Counted from the first letter of the stretch, positions 43,299-54,637 are shown. The stretch is DNA of 64,000 bases from Methylococcales symbiont of Iophon sp. n. MRB-2018 (GCA_003666325.1 QPIL01000121.1:1-64000); one strand, 5' to 3'. A program made the numbers and translations. Notes: generated from the letters alone by a model not told the origin.

Positions 43299-44195
43299 AT
43301 GGCCAAGCGCAGTATTCTTCACATGTTTGACCCCATGCCAAACAATAGTCCGTTTGATATTAACATGGCATTGGATCAAAACTTTGATCTATTAATGCCT
43401 TATAGCAACGTAAAGTTAGACAGTGTCCATGCCCTCACCCAAGATATTATTTTCTCGCGTAGCCCTGCTGGCATTAAACGCACGGGTATTTTTATCGGTG
43501 GTAGAGATATTGGCTTGGCAATGGATATGATGAATAGTGCTAAACAAGCCATGGTTCCACCTTTTGAGGTATCAGTCCTAGTTGATCCAAGCGGTGCCTT
43601 TACAACGGCAGCAGCATTAGTTGCCAGCGTAGAAAAAGAACTAAAAGAAAAGCATAATAAAGAACTAAAAGATTGTAAGGCAGCCGTATTTGGTGGTACC
43701 GGTCCTGTTGGTATTGCTACAGGTGTTATTGCTTCACTGGCAGGCACAGATACACAGTTAGTCGATCATATATCGTATGATGCGGCTAATGATGCCGCTA
43801 AAGAATATAATCGTCGCTGTAAATGTACCTTATCAGGTGCTTTAGCAGGTTCTGATGAAGAAAAAATAGCTTTATTAGAAGATGTGGATATCATTTTCTG
43901 TGCGGCTAAAGCAGGTATTCAAGTGATCAGTACAGAAGTGCTTGGTCAAGCTAAACAACTTAAAGTAGCAGGTGATGTTAACGCTGTCCCCCCATCAGGT
44001 ATTGAAGGGGTCGCTGCAAAAGATTCAGGAACGCCATTAAACGGTTCAAAAGGTGCATTAGGAATAGGCGCACTAGCCGTTGGCAATATTAAATACAAAG
44101 TACAGCACAAATTATTAAAGCGTATTTTGGAGACAGACAAACCTGTATATCTTGACTTTAGAGAAGCTTTTATTGAAGCTCAGCAACTCGTATAA
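43299..44195 (+). CDS. mtdB: Methylene-tetrahydromethanopterin dehydrogenase MtdB
   Basis: The 298-residue protein begins MAKRSILHMFDPMPNNSPFD, close to known MtdB starts, and has RTGIFIGGRD, VDPSGAFTTAAA and FGGTGPVGIATGV. After the dinucleotide loop it has LVDHISYD with an Asp where the preceding paralog has Arg, pointing to NAD preference. MtdB oxidises methylene-H4MPT to methenyl-H4MPT. An AAGGAA ribosome-binding site precedes the ATG, 10 bp after the paralog's stop. The pair look like an old tandem duplication with divergence of the cofactor site. Confidence 0.9.
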   Translation: MAKRSILHMFDPMPNNSPFDINMALDQNFDLLMPYSNVKLDSVHALTQDIIFSRSPAGIKRTGIFIGGRDIGLAMDMMNSAKQAMVPPFEVSVLVDPSGAFTTAAALVASVEKELKEKHNKELKDCKAAVFGGTGPVGIATGVIASLAGTDTQLVDHISYDAANDAAKEYNRRCKCTLSGALAGSDEEKIALLEDVDIIFCAAKAGIQVISTEVLGQAKQLKVAGDVNAVPPSGIEGVAAKDSGTPLNGSKGALGIGALAVGNIKYKVQHKLLKRILETDKPVYLDFREAFIEAQQLV

Positions 44196-44334
44196 TTCTT
44201 TTACTCAATCTTTTGATGCTTAGCTGGATTCTGAGCTTATGCACTTAGTATACGAACTCAGGCTACCCAGCTTGCACAGGGTTTTTATTCAATAGGGAAT
44301 TAGCCATAGACTCCATATTGTCTACCCCCTTTTA

Positions 44335-44496
44335 TACCATATTCAATAAATAAATATACTAATATAGTGCTTATATTAGCGCCTTATGTGTTTGCTAAAA
44401 ATAGGGGGCTACTTATTGATAACCCCCTATTTTTAGTGTGCTCATAAGGTGATAATATGAGTGCTAGATCGGTGTATTTATTTGTTGAACATGGTA
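44335..44496. mobile_element. Family-B MITE, copy 2, with its TTA duplication on the metZ stop codon
   Basis: The 162-bp element starts TACCATATTCAATAAATAAA and ends TTGTTGAACATGGTA. TTA flanks it at 44332-44334 and 44497-44499. The latter triplet is, on the minus strand, the TAA stop of metZ. It is nearly identical to copy 1. Confidence 0.9.
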
Positions 44497-45678
44497 TTAT
44501 AAGCCATTCAATAAATCCTTTTTGATATCATCACCATTTTCCAATCCTACTGAGATTCTAACTAAACTCTCTTTTATGCCTACTTCAGCCCTAACTTCTG
44601 GAGGCAGTCGCCCATGTGTTGTTGTAGACGGATGAGTAATAGTCGATTTAACATCGCCTAAATTTGCAGTAATTGAAAGCATTTTAGTCGCATCTATTAA
44701 TTTCCATGCTGCTTCTTTACCTCCTTTTAACTCAAAACTCACTACACCACCATAGTGGCTTTGTTGTTGCTTTGCCAACTTATGCTGAGCATGGGATTCT
44801 AAGCCAGGATAATACACCTTTGCGATAGCAGGCTGTAACTCCAACCATTTAGCTAATTCAAAAGCACTGTCGCAATGCGCTTTCATCCTGACAGCTAATG
44901 TCTCTAAACCTGATAAAAACACCCAGGCATTAAAAGGACTCATGGTTGCACCCCCTGTTCGCAAATAAGGGTATATATTATTTTCTATGATTTCATCACT
45001 AGCAATAACGGCTCCCCCTACACAGCGACCTTGACCATCAATATATTTGGTTGCTGAATGAACAATAATATCTGCACCTAACTCCAGCGGTTTTTGTAAA
45101 ACTGGAGTACAAAACACATTATCGACTACTAACAAACAACCGTGTTTATGCGCTATATCTGCAATAACCTGAATATCTGCTATTTCAACCAACGGATTAG
45201 ACGGAGTTTCTAAAAATAAAAACCGCGTATTTGGTTTTATTGCCGCTTCCCACTCTGATGGCTCTGTGAGCTTAACAAAATCAGCTTCAACACCAAATTT
45301 GGCAAAATAATTCTGAAACAATAATATGATATTTCCAAATACACTGCGAGACGAAACCACATGATCACCTGACTTAAGCAAGCCCATCCCTACTGCCATA
45401 ATGGCAGCCATTCCCGATGAAAAAGCCAGACAACGTTCTCCTTTTTCCATCAAAGCTAATCGTTTCTCAAATACATCCACCGTGGGGTTGGTAAAACGCG
45501 AATAAATATTACCCGCTTGTTTTCCAGTAAACCTTAAAGCTGCCTCTTCTGCACTTTTAAAAACATAGCTGGATGTTGCAAAAATAGGCATGCTATGTTC
45601 ATCTTCATGCGTACGATTATGCCCTGCTCGTATTGCTTGTGTTTCTAGTGAATAGTCTTTCCAATTAAGATCTGCCAT
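44497..45678 (-). CDS. metZ: O-succinylhomoserine sulfhydrylase
   Basis: MetZ makes homocysteine from O-succinylhomoserine and sulfide using pyridoxal phosphate. The 393-residue protein has the PLP lysine in HSATKYIDGQG, the FSSGMAAI and DNVFCTP motifs and the Cys/Met-enzyme fold throughout. It follows purF by 14 bp, the standard gammaproteobacterial order. The stop codon coincides with a MITE target site, but the coding sequence is intact. Cystathionine gamma-synthase is less likely given the close MetZ resemblance and position. Confidence 0.92.
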   Translation of the reverse strand: MADLNWKDYSLETQAIRAGHNRTHEDEHSMPIFATSSYVFKSAEEAALRFTGKQAGNIYSRFTNPTVDVFEKRLALMEKGERCLAFSSGMAAIMAVGMGLLKSGDHVVSSRSVFGNIILLFQNYFAKFGVEADFVKLTEPSEWEAAIKPNTRFLFLETPSNPLVEIADIQVIADIAHKHGCLLVVDNVFCTPVLQKPLELGADIIVHSATKYIDGQGRCVGGAVIASDEIIENNIYPYLRTGGATMSPFNAWVFLSGLETLAVRMKAHCDSAFELAKWLELQPAIAKVYYPGLESHAQHKLAKQQQSHYGGVVSFELKGGKEAAWKLIDATKMLSITANLGDVKSTITHPSTTTHGRLPPEVRAEVGIKESLVRISVGLENGDDIKKDLLNGL

Positions 45679-45692
45679 ATTCTTACAAAAAA

Positions 45693-47201
45693 TTAATCCG
45701 CGTTTTGTATATCAATAATAAAATTATCCGCATTACACTCGGTTTGTGCGTCATCATTTCTTAACTTATTAATGCGTTCCAGATAAGCATCATCTATATC
45801 TCCTGTAATGTAATCTCGGCTAAAACAGGAGGTATCAAAATGTTTGATTTTAGGGTTTCCTTTTTGTACTGCATTAATCAAGTCTTCCAAGTCTTGATAA
45901 AACATTTTGTCGGCACCAATGGCAATCCCCACTTCTTCATCTGTCCGGTTATGTGCAATTAATTCTTTAACTGCCGGCATATCAATGCCATAGACATTGG
46001 GGTATCTAACCGGTGGTGCTGCGGATGCAAAATAGACTTTCTTAGCACCCGCATCTCTTGCCATTTGAATTATTTGCTCAGAAGTTGTGCCTCTCACAAT
46101 TGAATCATCAACCAATAATACATTTTTTCCATCAAACTCTAGGTCAATTGCATTGAGTTTTTGTTTGACTGATTTTTTACGCATTTTCTGACCCGGCATA
46201 ATAAAAGTTCGACCGATATACCGGTTTTTCATAAAACCTTCTCTAAACTTTACTTTCAGCCTAAAGGCCATCTGTAATGCAGAGATTCGACTGGTATCAG
46301 GAATAGGAATCACTACATCAATATCATTATCAGGCCATTCACGCAAAATTTTATCGGCTAATTTCTCGCCCATTCTTAAGCGTGCTTTATAAACAGAAAT
46401 ATCATCAATAGTTGAATCAGGTCTGGCAAAATAGACGTATTCAAAAATACAGGGACAATGATTCACAAACTCAGCACACTGCTTAGTATGCAAAACACCT
46501 TTAACCTCAATAAATACCGCTTCTCCAGGATCTATATCTCTAATTAAATCAAAGTCTAATCCATTCAGTGCTACATTTTCAGAAGCCACCATGTAATCAG
46601 AGCCTTGTGCTGTTTTTCTCTCACCAAAAACCAGAGGTCTAATGCCATTTGGATCACGAAATGCCAGTACGCCAAAACCAGCAATCATAACAACGACAGC
46701 ATAAGCACCTCGACAGCGCTTATGTACTGCAGATACCGCACGAAACACATCATCAACATCTAGTCGTCGCTTACCTAATTGCTGTAATTCATGCGCAAAA
46801 ATATTCAATAAAATTTCAGAATCAGAATCGGTATTAAGATGTCTCTGATCTTCTACAAAGAGCTGCTTTTTTAAGGCTTCCATATTGGTTAAATTACCAT
46901 TATGGGCTAAAGTCAATCCAAAGGGAGAGTTCACATAAAAGGGTTGTGCCTCTGCTGAACTTGAACAGCCAGCAGTGGGGTATCTGACATGCGCTATTCC
47001 CATATTCCCTCTCAGTTTCACCATTTGAGCAGCTGAGAATACATCGCGTGTTAAGCCATTATCCTTACGCAGATAAAAACGACCTTTCTCACAGGTTACA
47101 ATACCTGCTGCATCTTGTCCGCGATGTTGCAACACCGTCAGTGCATCATAAAGCTCTTGGTTAACATTTTGATGAGATACAATGCCAGCAATACCACACA
47201 T
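45693..47201 (-). CDS. purF: Amidophosphoribosyltransferase
   Basis: PurF catalyses the first step of purine synthesis. The nucleophilic Cys is residue 2 after Met ([10 protein letters not shown]), followed by the glutaminase domain (about 1-240, with HVRYPTAG and NGNLTN) and the PRPP-binding domain with [13 protein letters not shown]. The ORF track starts 26 codons upstream, but only the ATG at 47201 places the catalytic Cys at the N-terminus. This gives 502 residues, the usual size. It is 26 bp from cvpA. Confidence 0.95.
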   Translation of the reverse strand: MCGIAGIVSHQNVNQELYDALTVLQHRGQDAAGIVTCEKGRFYLRKDNGLTRDVFSAAQMVKLRGNMGIAHVRYPTAGCSSSAEAQPFYVNSPFGLTLAHNGNLTNMEALKKQLFVEDQRHLNTDSDSEILLNIFAHELQQLGKRRLDVDDVFRAVSAVHKRCRGAYAVVVMIAGFGVLAFRDPNGIRPLVFGERKTAQGSDYMVASENVALNGLDFDLIRDIDPGEAVFIEVKGVLHTKQCAEFVNHCPCIFEYVYFARPDSTIDDISVYKARLRMGEKLADKILREWPDNDIDVVIPIPDTSRISALQMAFRLKVKFREGFMKNRYIGRTFIMPGQKMRKKSVKQKLNAIDLEFDGKNVLLVDDSIVRGTTSEQIIQMARDAGAKKVYFASAAPPVRYPNVYGIDMPAVKELIAHNRTDEEVGIAIGADKMFYQDLEDLINAVQKGNPKIKHFDTSCFSRDYITGDIDDAYLERINKLRNDDAQTECNADNFIIDIQNAD

Positions 47202-47227
47202 ATTTATAAACCTGTCTCTAAATAAAA

Positions 47228-47716
47228 CTAATACTTTATATATCTCGCCAAACCTGACGGAATATGTTCGCGTAGCCAAACGGCTAATGATTGAAACGGG
47301 GGGATTAAATTAGATTCTTTCCACCAAGAATCTCTTGGTAAAGGCGTAAGCCCTGCCAGCATAACAATAACAGAGACAACAACTAATCCGCGTACTATAC
47401 CAAAAATCATGCCTGCAAATCGGTCAGATCCTGTTAACCCTGTTTTTTTGACCAGCTCTCCTAATAAATAACTAATCATTGCACCTATAATCAGAGTCAG
47501 AATAAATAATATAGCAAATGCAGTAGCAATTCTGGCGGAGGGATAAGTAATAAACTGTTCAAGAAAAACTGAAAATTCTCTGCTAAATGTTAATCCTACC
47601 CATATTGCTATCATCCATATAATGAGTGAAAAAGCTTCTTTAACAAAACCACGTAATAACCCGATTATCGAAGAAATCAGCACTAAACCTATAATAGTAT
47701 AATCAATCCAGATCAT
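47228..47716 (-). CDS. cvpA: CvpA family membrane protein
   Basis: The 162-residue protein has four membrane spans and the start [23 protein letters not shown], typical for CvpA. In E. coli CvpA is needed for colicin V production and for envelope stress tolerance. The gene lies between the SPOR protein and purF as in many gammaproteobacteria. Function beyond membrane location is uncertain. Confidence 0.9.
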   Translation of the reverse strand: MIWIDYTIIGLVLISSIIGLLRGFVKEAFSLIIWMIAIWVGLTFSREFSVFLEQFITYPSARIATAFAILFILTLIIGAMISYLLGELVKKTGLTGSDRFAGMIFGIVRGLVVVSVIVMLAGLTPLPRDSWWKESNLIPPFQSLAVWLREHIPSGLARYIKY

Positions 47717-47771
47717 TTTAATTTAACCTTTACTACCAATATTTTTGCAAAAAATTACCAGAAAAATCTAC

Positions 47772-48272
47772 TCAATCCTCTGAAAGAGCTAAGATACCTT
47801 TGATTCCATTGATCTTATCCACTTTTTCTTTGATCAATTCCGCTCTTTTTTTATCCAGTTCCGGTCCTACTCTGACTCTATATAAAAGCCCTTTGTCAGT
47901 CGATACTGGAGTTACAATAACTGGAAAACCTTGTTTTATAATCGTATTTTTTAGTGTCTGGGCATTACTTTCTTGCTCAAAAATACCTACTTGAATAAAC
48001 CAACTCTGCTTTTTTGAAGCACGTTGCTGAACTACTGGGGCAGGTTCTCTTGTTTTAATGGTCAATGGATCTGGTAATGCAATAACATCTTTAATACTGT
48101 CAGGCAGAGAAGTTGAAGCATAAGTTTGAACAGGTGCATCTGGAATTTTTAATGCCCTTATATTTTTACCGTCATCATTGATGGGCTCGTCAAAAAGCAT
48201 AGGTACAAATATTGCCGCTAATGCGGTGATGACCACAGTACCTACTAAGCGTTGTTTTAAATATTGATCCAT
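47772..48272 (-). CDS. dedD: DedD-like SPOR domain protein
   Basis: The 166-residue protein has one N-terminal membrane span (about 10-27), a Pro-rich linker and a SPOR domain at about 90-166 (SWFIQVGIFEQESNAQTL, then GLLYRVRVGPELDKKRAE). SPOR domains bind glycan strands lacking stem peptides and guide the protein to the division septum. Position between folC and cvpA matches dedD. It is shorter than E. coli DedD (220) because of a short linker. Confidence 0.88.
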   Translation of the reverse strand: MDQYLKQRLVGTVVITALAAIFVPMLFDEPINDDGKNIRALKIPDAPVQTYASTSLPDSIKDVIALPDPLTIKTREPAPVVQQRASKKQSWFIQVGIFEQESNAQTLKNTIIKQGFPVIVTPVSTDKGLLYRVRVGPELDKKRAELIKEKVDKINGIKGILALSED

Positions 48273-48318
48273 CTGTTACCTCACTATTTTCCAAATTCAG
48301 TCAAACTCAGTCAATATC

Positions 48319-49599
48319 CTATTGACGAAGTTCTAAAAATTCTGAAACCAAAAAGAAAGAACCAAAAACGAGTATTAAGTCGCCGAGGTTAGCATTAGTC
48401 TTTGCTGCATTATAAGCAGCTACCGTATCATTACCATCTAAAGTAACATTTTTAACACCACATTGGGTGAAACACTGCTGAATAACTGATTCACTGACGG
48501 CTCTTGAAATACTAAGAGAGGCAAAATACCAATGACTGATAACAGGCTTAATTATATCTATAACAGTGGCAATATCCTTATCTTTCATCATAGAAAATAC
48601 CGCATGAATCTTTTTTCCTGAAAAAGCATCGTTGATATAATTGAATAAAGCCGTGACTGCTTGAGGATTATGAGCAACATCTAATAAAATAGGTACATCA
48701 TCTTCAATCAATTGAAACCGCCCTTTTAACTGGACAGTTTTAAGGCCTTTTCTAATAGAATCCTCACTGACAGGCATTAGACTTTGCATTTGTGTAATAG
48801 CCATAATCACCGTTGCCGCATTACCATACTGATGTTTTCCTTTTAAGGCAGGTGCAGGAAGGAAATGGTATTGCAAAGACTTATTTTTTAAACGACCACT
48901 CCAATCCCAGCAGCCATTTTTATTCACTTGATAACTAAATTCTTGATTGATACAAAATAAGGGGGTGTTTATTTCATTTGCACAATTGAGCAAAGAACAA
49001 GGTGGATCTGTGTCGCCGATAATTGCAGATACATCTGCTCGAAAAATACCTGCTTTTTCATAAGCAATCGCTTCACGGGTCTCCCCTAACCAATCAATAT
49101 GATCTATACATACAGTGGTAATCAAAGAAACATCAGAATCAATAATGTTGACGGCATCAAGCCGCCCGCCCAAACCCACTTCAAGTATTTGCAAATCCAG
49201 ATTTGAATGAGAGAAAACATCAAGTGCGGCTAATGTTCCAAATTCAAAATAACTCAGTGATACTTCATCACGAACAGCATCAATTCTTTCAAAAGCATCA
49301 CAAATTTCCGTGTCAGAAACAGACTGCCCATCAACTCTAATTCTTTCGTTGTATTTTAGAATATGAGGTGAAGTATAGCTGCCTACTCTATAGCCTTGGG
49401 TGCGATAAATTTCTTCTAAGAAAGCAATACATGAGCCTTTCCCATTTGTCCCTGCAACAATAATAGTAGGCGGTTTTAAAGCGTCACCCTGAAGTGCGTT
49501 AAAAACATGGGTTGCTCTTTCCAAACCTAAATCAATGGAACGGGGGTGAAAGCATTCCTGCCAACTTAACCAATCTTTAAGAAAATCAAAACGCGCCAT
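48319..49599 (-). CDS. folC: Dihydrofolate/folylpolyglutamate synthase
   Basis: FolC adds glutamate to dihydropteroate and to folates. It has the P-loop VAGTNGKGSC at about 47-56, the Mur-ligase signature GLGGRLDAVN and the later DVAHNPQAV. Length (426) is normal. The gene sits 20 bp after accD and before dedD, the usual order. No fusion or truncation. Confidence 0.94.
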   Translation of the reverse strand: MARFDFLKDWLSWQECFHPRSIDLGLERATHVFNALQGDALKPPTIIVAGTNGKGSCIAFLEEIYRTQGYRVGSYTSPHILKYNERIRVDGQSVSDTEICDAFERIDAVRDEVSLSYFEFGTLAALDVFSHSNLDLQILEVGLGGRLDAVNIIDSDVSLITTVCIDHIDWLGETREAIAYEKAGIFRADVSAIIGDTDPPCSLLNCANEINTPLFCINQEFSYQVNKNGCWDWSGRLKNKSLQYHFLPAPALKGKHQYGNAATVIMAITQMQSLMPVSEDSIRKGLKTVQLKGRFQLIEDDVPILLDVAHNPQAVTALFNYINDAFSGKKIHAVFSMMKDKDIATVIDIIKPVISHWYFASLSISRAVSESVIQQCFTQCGVKNVTLDGNDTVAAYNAAKTNANLGDLILVFGSFFLVSEFLELRQ

Positions 49600-49619
49600 T
49601 TTACTGATTTATTACTCGC

Positions 49620-50552
49620 TTATTGACCGTCTATATTCTCAGTTTCTATATCTGATTGAATCATCTCAACAGTCTCTGGTTCGGCTTCTTTTTTTTTATA
49701 ATTTGCAGCCATCAACATAGATAAAATACTGCTTATTTTCTCTCTCATTTCACGGCGATCAATAATCATATCAATAGCACCATGCTCTTGCAGAAATTCA
49801 CTTCTTTGAAAACCTTCAGGTAATTTCTCTCTTACTGTTTGCTCTATAACGCGAGGCCCTGCAAAACCAATTAATGCTTTCGGCTCAGCGACATTAATAT
49901 CACCTAACATGGCTAAACTTGCAGAGACACCACCCATCGTTGGATCAGTCATATATGAGATATAAGGGATACATGCTTCTGATAGTTGAGTTAAAGCTGC
50001 GCTGGTTTTAACCATTTGAAACAAAGAGAATAAAGACTCTTGCATTCTAGCACCGCCACTGGCAGTAAATACAATAAACGGCACACCCAATTCCAGACTT
50101 TTATTAACACCACGGACAAAACGCTCACCTACCACTGAGCCCATTGATCCACCCATAAAACCAAAATCAAAAGCTGTAGCCACAATACCTTGTCCATTTA
50201 AAGTACCTTGCATAACCACTAATGCATCATTCTCCTTGCTGGATTTTTGCGCTTGCGTCAATCTATCTTTATATTTTTTGCTGTCTTTAAACTTCAAAGG
50301 GTCATTGGCTTTTAAACCCAAACCTAACTCAATACGGCCATCAGCATCTAAAAACATATTCAAACGATTTCTTGCTGAAATCCGCATATGGTGATCACAT
50401 TTTGGGCAAACACTAAAGTTTTTTTCTAATTCTGCGTTATACAGAATTGCATCACAACTGGGACATTTGTTCCATAAGCCTTCTGGAACAGAACCTTTAT
50501 TAGATACATCTGTTCTAATCGTTGCTGGGATTAATTTTTTAAACCAATTCAT
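49620..50552 (-). CDS. accD: Acetyl-CoA carboxylase, carboxyltransferase subunit beta
   Basis: AccD with AccA transfers the carboxyl group to acetyl-CoA for fatty-acid synthesis. The N-terminal zinc ribbon CPSC...CPKC (about 32-54) and carboxyltransferase motifs such as [14 protein letters not shown] and SGGARMQES are present. It is 310 residues with an acidic C-terminal tail. It lies 17 bp after trpA and before folC as in other gammaproteobacteria. Confidence 0.95.
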   Translation of the reverse strand: MNWFKKLIPATIRTDVSNKGSVPEGLWNKCPSCDAILYNAELEKNFSVCPKCDHHMRISARNRLNMFLDADGRIELGLGLKANDPLKFKDSKKYKDRLTQAQKSSKENDALVVMQGTLNGQGIVATAFDFGFMGGSMGSVVGERFVRGVNKSLELGVPFIVFTASGGARMQESLFSLFQMVKTSAALTQLSEACIPYISYMTDPTMGGVSASLAMLGDINVAEPKALIGFAGPRVIEQTVREKLPEGFQRSEFLQEHGAIDMIIDRREMREKISSILSMLMAANYKKKEAEPETVEMIQSDIETENIDGQ

Positions 50553-50569
50553 CGCTATATACTCCGAAC

Positions 50570-51373
50570 TTAACTATCCATTGCCTGACGCATGGATTTT
50601 GTTAATGCAATAATTTCTGCTTTTACTTTTTCTACGTTATCCAAATTTTCTTCAATTTTTTTAATAAATGCACTTCCTACCACAACACCATCAGCTAGTA
50701 CTGAAATAGTTTTTGCTGTTTTAGCATCTTTAATACCAAAACCAACAGCTATCGGTAAATCTGTATTTTCTCTAATTTCAGCCAGTTTACGTTTAACATT
50801 TTCCGTATCCAAATGACTCGCTCCAGTAACGCCTTTTAAAGAAACATAGTATAAATAGCCACTACCGAGTGCATCCATTTTCCTTATTCTTTCGGGCGGA
50901 CTGTTTGGTGCTGATAAAAAAATCGTATCAATATTTCTAGCCTTTAGTAAAGCAACGCATTCTTCGGCTTCTTCTGGCGGTAAATCAACGGTTAATACCC
51001 CATCCACTTCAGCACGTTGTGCTACATTGGCGAAAGCCTCATAGCCCATAATTTCAATAGGATTCAAATAGCCCATTAAGACAATCGGCGTTAATTGATC
51101 TTTTTTTCTAAATTCTGTTACCAGTGTCAATACACTAGACAATCCTATATGATGCTCTAAAGCACGCTCACTTGCTCGCTGAATCACAGGGCCATCAGCC
51201 ATGGGGTCTGAAAATGGTACTCCAACTTCAATAACATCTGCCCCTGCTGCAACCAACGCATGTAGCATAGGTACAGTAAAATCAGGATTTGGATCACCTG
51301 CGGTGATAAAAGGGATGAGTGCTTTGCGACCAGATTTAGCCAGTGCTTCAAAACGCATTTTTAAACGACTCAT
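50570..51373 (-). CDS. trpA: Tryptophan synthase alpha subunit
   Basis: TrpA cleaves indole-3-glycerol phosphate. Catalytic Glu is in [18 protein letters not shown] and Asp in [15 protein letters not shown]. The 267-residue TIM barrel is complete. It overlaps trpB by 4 bp (ATGA), coupling translation of the two subunits. Confidence 0.95.
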   Translation of the reverse strand: MSRLKMRFEALAKSGRKALIPFITAGDPNPDFTVPMLHALVAAGADVIEVGVPFSDPMADGPVIQRASERALEHHIGLSSVLTLVTEFRKKDQLTPIVLMGYLNPIEIMGYEAFANVAQRAEVDGVLTVDLPPEEAEECVALLKARNIDTIFLSAPNSPPERIRKMDALGSGYLYYVSLKGVTGASHLDTENVKRKLAEIRENTDLPIAVGFGIKDAKTAKTISVLADGVVVGSAFIKKIEENLDNVEKVKAEIIALTKSMRQAMDS

Positions 51374-52572
51374 ATCTGAATCCCCTCACGTTCTGCCATG
51401 GTATGCATGTCTTTATCACCACGTCCAGATAAGCTAACAATGATAGTTTCATCATGCCTCATAGTTGGTGCCAATTTCATGGTGTAAGCTAAAGCATGGC
51501 TCGATTCTAGTGCAGGAATAATGCCTTCCAATTTAGTCAAGGCATGAAAACCCTCTAATGCTTCATTATCATTAATATTAACGTAATCTACTCGCCCAAT
51601 ATCTTTTAACCAAGAATGCTCAGGCCCTACGCCAGGATAATCAAGACCCGCTGAAATTGAATGAGTTTCAATGATTTCACCATCATCATCCGCCATCAGA
51701 TAAGTTCGGTTACCATGTAATACACCCGGTCTACCTGCACATAAAGGTGCCGAATGTCTTCCTGTTTCAACACCATCTCCAGCTGCTTCAACACCATATA
51801 TTTTGACAGAACTATCATCAATAAAGGGATGAAACAAACCAATAGCATTTGAACCACCACCCACGCAAGCTACTAATGCATCAGGCAGTTTCCCTGTCAT
51901 CTCCTGGCATTGCTGTTTAGCTTCACGCCCAATAATAGTTTGAAAATCTCTGACCATAGCTGGATAGGGGTGGGGCCCTGCAACGGTACCAATAATATAG
52001 AAGGTGTCATCAATATTAGTAACCCAATCCCTCATCGCTTCGTTTAATGCATCTTTCAAAGTACGAGAACCCGATTCAACAGGAATCACTGTAGCGCCCA
52101 ATAATTTCATCCGATACACATTGAGCTTTTGCCGTTTCACATCAACAGCGCCCATATAAACCACACATTCCAAACCCAGTCTTGCCGCAACTGTCGCCGT
52201 TGCCACACCATGTTGCCCTGCCCCCGTCTCGGCAATAATACGTGTTTTACCCATACGCTTTGCCAGCAAAGCCTGTCCTACCGTATTATTAACTTTATGG
52301 GCGCCGGTATGATTCAAATCTTCACGTTTTAAATAGATCTGGGCACCACCTAGCACCTTGCTCCATCGTTGCGCATGATAAAGCGGTGAAGGACGACCTA
52401 CATAATGGTTTAAATCATCATCCAGCTCTGCCATAAAACTAGGATCTTTCATGTAACGCTGGTACGCTTCATTTAATTCTGTAATAGCAGGCATTAATGT
52501 TTCTGCGACAAAAACCCCACCATAAGGTCCAAAATGACCTCTTTCATCCGGCATGTTATACCTGTCAGCCAT
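51370..52572 (-). CDS. trpB: Tryptophan synthase beta subunit
   Basis: TrpB condenses indole with serine using PLP. The PLP lysine lies in [15 protein letters not shown], and the phosphate loop is [10 protein letters not shown]. With 400 residues it is full length. It starts 14 bp after trpF and overlaps trpA by 4 bp. Confidence 0.95.
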   Translation of the reverse strand: MADRYNMPDERGHFGPYGGVFVAETLMPAITELNEAYQRYMKDPSFMAELDDDLNHYVGRPSPLYHAQRWSKVLGGAQIYLKREDLNHTGAHKVNNTVGQALLAKRMGKTRIIAETGAGQHGVATATVAARLGLECVVYMGAVDVKRQKLNVYRMKLLGATVIPVESGSRTLKDALNEAMRDWVTNIDDTFYIIGTVAGPHPYPAMVRDFQTIIGREAKQQCQEMTGKLPDALVACVGGGSNAIGLFHPFIDDSSVKIYGVEAAGDGVETGRHSAPLCAGRPGVLHGNRTYLMADDDGEIIETHSISAGLDYPGVGPEHSWLKDIGRVDYVNINDNEALEGFHALTKLEGIIPALESSHALAYTMKLAPTMRHDETIIVSLSGRGDKDMHTMAEREGIQI

Positions 52573-52586
52573 GTTAATTGTTCACC

Positions 52587-53210
52587 TTAATTATCGCCTT
52601 CTTTTACCTGTTGAATAAATGCAGCCATTTTTGCTACATCTTTAATACCTTTCTCAGTCTCAACTCCGCTACTAACATCTAATGCGTAAGGCCTAACTGA
52701 TTGTACTGCCAGTCTTGCATTATCCACATGCAAACCACCCGCCAAAACAATCGGCAAAGCACACTGCTTTGGAATTAAATCCCAGTCAAATTGATGCCCA
52801 CTTCCACCTTTAATTCCTAGCTGATATGCATCTAATAATAACGCAGAAGCATCATTATATTGTTCTGCTATTTGCAATACATCCCGCTGTTTTGTCATTC
52901 TAATCGCTTTCAGATAAGGCTTGTTATAAATGTTACATCGGTTTGCTGGCTCGTTGCCATGAAATTGAATAACATCTATTGCCAGCTCATTTAATACTTG
53001 CTTTATTTGAGATTCTTGCTCATCAACAAATAATGCAACGACAGAGACAAATGCAGGCAATGCATTAACAATATTTCTCGCTTGTTCAATGCTGATAGAA
53101 CGAGGGCTAGGTGGGTAAAAAACCAAACCAATCGCATCTACACCCAGTTTTGCAGCCGCCACTGCATCTTCTACCCGAGTAAAACCACAAATTTTAATGC
53201 GAGTACGCAT
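52587..53210 (-). CDS. trpF: Phosphoribosylanthranilate isomerase
   Basis: TrpF isomerises phosphoribosylanthranilate in tryptophan synthesis. The start RIKICGFTRVEDA contains the catalytic Cys, and the ALDVSSGVETEKGIKD region binds the phosphate. It is the first gene of the minus-strand run to metZ. The 200-bp gap upstream has no Trp-rich leader peptide, so no attenuation of this kind is evident. Confidence 0.94.
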   Translation of the reverse strand: MRTRIKICGFTRVEDAVAAAKLGVDAIGLVFYPPSPRSISIEQARNIVNALPAFVSVVALFVDEQESQIKQVLNELAIDVIQFHGNEPANRCNIYNKPYLKAIRMTKQRDVLQIAEQYNDASALLLDAYQLGIKGGSGHQFDWDLIPKQCALPIVLAGGLHVDNARLAVQSVRPYALDVSSGVETEKGIKDVAKMAAFIQQVKEGDN

Positions 53211-53413
53211 AAGTCCTCTCTAAAAACAGGCTTGCTAGAATAACATAGAATAAGACTTAGCTATTAGTTGAAATATTCTGCTTTACTTAGAACTCCCCCA
53301 ACATAGCTATGAGTACCTGAGTCAATTATAACGGGAGGTCATACCCTCCATTGCGATATAAAAAATCGTGACACCTCTTTATTTTTATTGTAAATACCCT
53401 GCAAAAATAGCTT

Positions 53414-53848
53414 TCATCTGCTTGGTACCCCTTTATTAGCCAGTTCGTCCGCTTTTTCATTTCCGACATTACCAGAATGACCTTTTACAAAAATCCAGTC
53501 AATTTTATGGCGAGTAATTGCTGAATCCAGTCGGCGCCATAAATCATCGTTTTTAACAGGCTTTTTAGCGACTGTTTTCCATCCTCTTTTTTTCCAATTA
53601 TCTATCCATTCAGTGATGCCTTTTAACACATACTTAGAATCTGTATGTAACAACACAGTGCTTGGTTTTTTTAAAGTTTCCAGCGCCATAATAGTAGCCA
53701 TCAATTCCATACGATTATTTGTTGTATCTTGCTCTCCACCGTATAGCTCCTTTTCAGTCGATTTGTATTGCAGTAAAACGCCCCACCCTCCCGGACCGGG
53801 ATTTCCTTTGCATGCTCCATCTGTATATATAATGATCTGCTCAGTCAT
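53414..53848 (-). CDS. rnhA: Ribonuclease HI
   Basis: RNase HI cuts RNA in RNA-DNA hybrids. The active site [14 protein letters not shown], the ELMA helix with Glu, the HTDSKY motif with Asp and the late NEKADELAN with Asp are all present in 144 residues. It overlaps the upstream methyltransferase gene by 8 bp, forming a two-gene unit. Confidence 0.95.
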   Translation of the reverse strand: MTEQIIIYTDGACKGNPGPGGWGVLLQYKSTEKELYGGEQDTTNNRMELMATIMALETLKKPSTVLLHTDSKYVLKGITEWIDNWKKRGWKTVAKKPVKNDDLWRRLDSAITRHKIDWIFVKGHSGNVGNEKADELANKGVPSR

Positions 53849-54563
53849 ATTTATTTTTCTTGTGTGTGTTTGATTTTAATCCGTTAGAGGCTGTTGCAAA
53901 GCTAACAGTTTTAAATTTTATCGGTGTTAATGGAATTAATTGATATTGTCTTTTAGTGGCGCGTACTGCATAAGCCATAGAAAAGAAGGTTCTTTTACTT
54001 AATTTAAACTGTCCTGATGTGGTTTTAATTGAATCTAAATTGATTTCAGAAGTGGTTGTGATTTCAAAATTAAGCAATTTCAACCAATCAGAAATTCTTC
54101 TGCGCATAATAAAATGTCCTAGCCATGAATCTGACATTTTAATATCCCACAAAAACTGCAAACGAATCCAAAAACTCAAAGGATTAAAATTTAAAAAAAT
54201 AACCTCGCCTTCTGCTTTTAATACCCGCTCTATTTCTCTCATAGTTTGAAATCGGTTTGCATCAAATTCTAATAAATGCGGCACGATAACCAAATCTACT
54301 GTTTCACTCTGAATGGGAAGCCCACATGATTTGGCTCTTATTTTTACAGCATTGGCACAGCCCTTACTTTCAATATCAAGAATGCTGTATTTTTGAAAAA
54401 AAGAACAGTCTATAAACTCATATTCCCAGCCTAAATAACCCAACTGCATAATGGTTTGTTTACAACTTACTGTGATTGAACGCCTTAAATAATCGCGTTC
54501 AAGCTTTTGTAATAATTTACCGTGTGGTGTTTCATAAAATGAAAACAAAAATTTTCTTTTCAT
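53841..54563 (-). CDS. Class I SAM-dependent methyltransferase-like protein
   Basis: The 240-residue protein resembles the YafS-type methyltransferases encoded between rnhA and mltD/gloB in gammaproteobacteria. Visible elements are [36 protein letters not shown], the typical post-IV/V region of Methyltransf_11 proteins. The N-terminal glycine-rich SAM motif is weak, so activity is uncertain. The substrate is unknown. It overlaps rnhA by 8 bp and is divergent from mltD. Confidence 0.75.
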   Translation of the reverse strand: MKRKFLFSFYETPHGKLLQKLERDYLRRSITVSCKQTIMQLGYLGWEYEFIDCSFFQKYSILDIESKGCANAVKIRAKSCGLPIQSETVDLVIVPHLLEFDANRFQTMREIERVLKAEGEVIFLNFNPLSFWIRLQFLWDIKMSDSWLGHFIMRRRISDWLKLLNFEITTTSEINLDSIKTTSGQFKLSKRTFFSMAYAVRATKRQYQLIPLTPIKFKTVSFATASNGLKSNTHKKNKYD

Positions 54564-54637
54564 ATCTCAGTTGAAAAATAGGTCGTTTTGTATATAATCA
54601 GACAATTGCAACAACTTTGTAAACCAAATTAATAACC

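Noticed and set aside
53211-53413. Possible trp attenuator upstream of trpF
   Set aside because: The only short ORF near a TATAAT sequence has no Trp codon, and no terminator pair is visible.
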